From assembly GCA_015064735.1 (NCBI GenBank), contig SVRP01000002.1:146591-210590 (forward strand): a stretch of DNA of 64,000 nt, read 5' to 3'. Below are positions 61,872 to 64,000 of the stretch, piece by piece. The stretch comes from Oscillospiraceae bacterium. Lineage in GTDB: Bacteria; Bacillota; Clostridia; Oscillospirales; CAG-272. Numbering within the stretch: position 1 is the stretch's first letter; the number at the start of each line of letters is the position of its first letter. Under the pieces are notes generated by a model that was given only the letters and a program-made list of their open reading frames with translations, did no database searches and was not told the DNA's origin. The translations under genes and the position numbers were made by a program.

Positions 61872-62765
61872 TCAGAAGTTTTTGGGATATTCGCCGCTTT
61901 CAACAAGAGCTGTAATACTTGCCTTAACATTGTCCTTATCTTCATGATAGGTAACACCGTACCAAGAGCTGTCGGACTTATATACCTTCACAGTGCACTT
62001 TCCCTCATCCATAAGCTCACGAACAGCAAACGGCAGGTAATATTCAGCCTTTTTGGGATCTTTTGCCGAGCTGAGATTGGAAAGGAACACCTTTAAGCCA
62101 TCCATGATACCGCCAAAAATATCGGGAGTGAAGCCCCAACAGTTCATAGATGCAACCGAATCAAGAGGAATAAGGGTATCAACACCGTCCTCATCGAATG
62201 CCGCCATATCTCCTGCGCGACGAATGCTCGTTCTCTCGGTAACGTCTTTAAGGTAACCGTCATCACCTACGCTACAGATTCCTCTAGCCACCGTTCCGTT
62301 TTCGGTAAGCGTATTTTCAAGCCTGTATCCTACCATACAGAAGCTCTTGCTGTCCGCGGTGGAAAGATGCTTTGAAAGAAGCTCGTATGCGTTTCTGCCG
62401 TAAAAATCGTCTGCGTTTATAACCGCAAAGTTATCGTCAACAATATCTCTTGCGGCAAGCAAAGCATGTGCCGTACCCCAAGGCTTTACGCGACCTTCGG
62501 GAACCGAAAAGCCCTCGGGAATATCGTTAAGATCCTGAAATGCATACTCAACTTTTATCTTAGACTCAAAGCGCTGACCGATAGTTTCTCTGAATACGTC
62601 AAGATTTTCCCTTTTAATTACAAAAACCACTCTGTCAAATCCACTGACAATAGCGTCATAAACAGAAAAATCTATTATAAATTTTCCGTTGTCGGTGATA
62701 GGATCGATCTGTTTCAAGCCACCGTAGCGTGAACCCATTCCCGCAGCAAGAATCACAAGTGTCAT
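61872..62765 (-). CDS. Sugar-phosphate nucleotidyltransferase-like protein
   Basis: A 297-residue protein with the nucleotidyltransferase start MTLVILAAGMGSRYGG, the PWGTAHALLAA substrate loop and the metal-binding AVINADDFYGR. These belong to the GalU/RmlA-like family that activates sugar-1-phosphates with UTP or another NTP, but the GSRYGGLKQIDPI form differs from standard GalU and points to a less studied subgroup. Next to galE and galM it could make a UDP-hexose directly. The ORF track's upstream start lacks support; the ATG at 62765 follows GGAGGAC. Confidence 0.8.
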   Translation of the reverse strand: MTLVILAAGMGSRYGGLKQIDPITDNGKFIIDFSVYDAIVSGFDRVVFVIKRENLDVFRETIGQRFESKIKVEYAFQDLNDIPEGFSVPEGRVKPWGTAHALLAARDIVDDNFAVINADDFYGRNAYELLSKHLSTADSKSFCMVGYRLENTLTENGTVARGICSVGDDGYLKDVTERTSIRRAGDMAAFDEDGVDTLIPLDSVASMNCWGFTPDIFGGIMDGLKVFLSNLSSAKDPKKAEYYLPFAVRELMDEGKCTVKVYKSDSSWYGVTYHEDKDNVKASITALVESGEYPKNF

Positions 62766-62830
62766 ACTGTCCTCCAAAATAATTATTATGCTTATTGAGC
62801 GCAAAAAATCTCTGCGTATACCTATAGGTG

Positions 62831-62859
62831 ATTATACCATTTCCCTTTTGCTTTTTAAA
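62831..62859 (-). promoter_or_regulatory. Promoter of the nucleotidyltransferase-galE-galM operon
   Basis: Minus-strand TTTAAA, 17 bp, TATAAT, about 65 bp upstream of the first gene. Confidence 0.6.
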
Positions 62860-62910
62860 GGTATTTAGTCCTTTTTTAACATTTTGTTTACAATTATTTT
62901 TATGTTTCTA

Positions 62911-62939
62911 TTGACAATCAGAAAAAAATATGATAAAAT
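62911..62939 (+). promoter_or_regulatory. Promoter of the Crp/Fnr-family gene
   Basis: TTGACA, 17 bp, TAAAAT; the predicted transcript start falls within the palindrome immediately downstream. Confidence 0.8.
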
Positions 62940-62944
62940 CAAAT

Positions 62945-62960
62945 TGTCTCATATGAGACA
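62945..62960 (+). promoter_or_regulatory. Perfect 16-bp palindrome, probable operator
   Basis: TGTCTCATATGAGACA is a perfect inverted repeat, extended by AAA/TTT two bases outside each end. It begins 6 bp after the -10 element, a typical repressor position, and precedes a Crp/Fnr-family gene, so negative autoregulation is likely. The sequence is not the CRP (TGTGA) or FNR (TTGAT) half-site. Confidence 0.65.
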
Positions 62961-62980
62961 GTTTGATAGAGGTGCATACG

Positions 62981-63640
62981 ATGCTGAAAAAAATAAAAAA
63001 CCACCCAATTTTTATGGGTGTGCCCCAATCCCACATTGAAAAATATTTTTGCGAAAAAAATCTTACGGTTCGCACTTATGTCCAAGGAGAGACAGCTTAT
63101 TCATCGGTAACGAAAAATCCGCAGGTCGCTCTCATGGTCGATGGTGTAGCAAGAGTATACGCAAAAGCGTCAAACGACGGTGAAGGCACCGCTCTTTTGC
63201 GAACACTGCGTTCGGGAGATCTGTTCGGTATTGCAAATCTTTACGCACAGGACGATCCATTCCCCAGCAAGATAGTTGCGGCGGGTGAGGTAAAGATCCT
63301 TTTTATGGATGGTGATATCTTCAAAAAATTTATCGAAACAGACCCTACTGCGCTAAAGAACTATCTTGAAATGCAGTCAAAAAAGATAGTTTACCTTAAT
63401 AAGAAAATTTCAACCTTTACGGCAGGCTCTGCCGAAAAGAAGCTTATTATGTTTATGCTTGACCATATAGATAAAGATGTGTTCACCGTTCCCTGCTCCA
63501 TGACAGAGTTATCCGATATGCTGGGCATAGGCAGAGCATCTCTTTACCGAGCAATTGACTCTCTTACGGAGGACGGAATACTTTTAAAGCAAAACAAAAA
63601 TACCTTCAAGGTTGATTTAAATAAAATTAAAAACATATAA
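62981..63640 (+). CDS. Crp/Fnr-family transcriptional regulator
   Basis: A 219-residue regulator: an N-terminal cyclic-nucleotide-binding-type beta barrel (about residues 12-115, VRTYVQGETAYSS, LRSGDLFGIANLYAQDDPFPSKIVAAGEV in part), a long dimer helix, and a C-terminal winged helix with TELSDMLGIGRASLYRAIDSL as helix-turn-helix. There is no N-terminal cysteine cluster, so it is not an Fnr-type iron-sulfur sensor; the effector is unknown. The ORF track's upstream start is replaced by the ATG at 62981 after GAGGTG. It is 16 bp from the following lipoprotein gene, a likely co-transcribed partner. Confidence 0.9.
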   Translation: MLKKIKNHPIFMGVPQSHIEKYFCEKNLTVRTYVQGETAYSSVTKNPQVALMVDGVARVYAKASNDGEGTALLRTLRSGDLFGIANLYAQDDPFPSKIVAAGEVKILFMDGDIFKKFIETDPTALKNYLEMQSKKIVYLNKKISTFTAGSAEKKLIMFMLDHIDKDVFTVPCSMTELSDMLGIGRASLYRAIDSLTEDGILLKQNKNTFKVDLNKIKNI

Positions 63641-63656
63641 AAGAAAGGCATTAATT

Positions 63657-64000
63657 ATGAAAAAACAGGTTTTAAGAATCACAACGGCAATTTTAGCTAT
63701 TCTTATGATAGTCCCCTTGGTACTTTCCTCCTGCGGAAAGAAAACAATGGAGCTTCTCGGTGTTGAACCCGATTCCGAGAAAGAAATAAAGATATATGCA
63801 TTAAGCGGTACAACAGCGCTCGGTATGGCGCAAATGAAGGATGCGGCTGATAAAAACACCGACGATATGAATTATCAGATAAGCCTTCATTCCGACCCTC
63901 AGGTCGTTGCTAACGCTCTTGTAAGCGGAGAGTGCGCAATTGCCGCTCTTCCCACTAATCTTGCTGCAAAGCTCTATAAAAAGAGCGAAGGCAAAGTAAA
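63657..64000 (+). CDS. ABC transporter substrate-binding lipoprotein, truncated by window end
   Basis: The first 114 codons of a lipoprotein: signal peptide with lipobox LSSC (Cys near 24), then IKIYALSGTTALGMAQMKD and ALVSGECAIAALPTNLAAKLYKKS. The last part resembles NitT/TauT-type binding proteins, in which a PTN-like loop sits in a GxxDxAxxP context. The ligand cannot be named. It starts 16 bp after the Crp/Fnr gene with AAGAAAGG and has no promoter of its own visible, so the regulator and an ABC importer probably form one operon that continues past the window. Confidence 0.8.
   Translation, partial: MKKQVLRITTAILAILMIVPLVLSSCGKKTMELLGVEPDSEKEIKIYALSGTTALGMAQMKDAADKNTDDMNYQISLHSDPQVVANALVSGECAIAALPTNLAAKLYKKSEGKV

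Overview
The window reads as a chromosomal segment of an anaerobic, probably spore-forming Clostridia-type Firmicute; I cannot assign a genus. The evidence is strong GGAGG ribosome sites, TTGACA/TATAAT promoters with 17-bp spacers, Firmicute cis-RNAs (glycine riboswitch, Phe T-box, glmS ribozyme), an NfnAB-type transhydrogenase, a YlmC/YmxH protein, a SpoIVFB-like M50 protease and DUF896/DUF951 proteins. The content is mostly core housekeeping. I see no phage, insertion sequence, CRISPR array, rRNA operon or replication origin.

Layout. 1-3.9 kb: tail of a TagA/WecG glycosyltransferase, an HPr-like protein without the catalytic His, a TVP38 membrane protein, and a glycine riboswitch controlling a sodium:alanine/glycine symporter. 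4-8 kb (minus): metF, a separate MetH activation-domain gene and a MetH without that domain form one methionine operon. 8-14.5 kb: an uncharacterised hydrolase-like protein, a GltS-type symporter, a PlsC-like acyltransferase and gpmI. 14.5-19.4 kb: a T-box-controlled pheS - SDR dehydrogenase - pheT - DUF896 operon. 19.4-23.7 kb (minus): rpsB-tsf behind a long leader, then nfnAB.

23.7-35.9 kb (minus): eleven tightly packed genes running from one promoter: ruvC, an rRNA-type methyltransferase, ecfA1-ecfA2-ecfT, truA, DUF5711, pgsA, a ClpE-like unfoldase, a full-length P-type ATPase homologue whose catalytic motifs are all lost, and ymxH. 36-40.3 kb: glmM, a stand-alone GlmU-like acyltransferase and glmS form an amino-sugar operon, with a glmS ribozyme in the last gap. 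40.4-45.4 kb: DUF951, YfhO, ruvA, ruvB. Next come a CDF cation exporter, tRNA-Leu(GAG) and an M50 protease.

47.7-51.9 kb: potABCD polyamine transporter with a structured leader and an unusual PotD that also carries a C-terminal membrane helix. 51.9-59.7 kb (minus): an orphan solute-binding lipoprotein, deoC, topoisomerase III, a P-loop protein, pgi and a DD-carboxypeptidase. 59.7-62.8 kb (minus): nucleotidyltransferase-galE-galM. 62.9-64 kb: a Crp/Fnr regulator with a perfect palindrome at its own promoter, then a truncated solute-binding lipoprotein.

The most unusual item is the P-type ATPase pseudoenzyme beside clpE (24061-26775). Next are the palindrome at the Crp/Fnr promoter, which resembles the arms of three terminators in the window, the SDR gene between pheS and pheT, and the doubly anchored PotD. 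All family calls come from reading motifs; no database search was possible.
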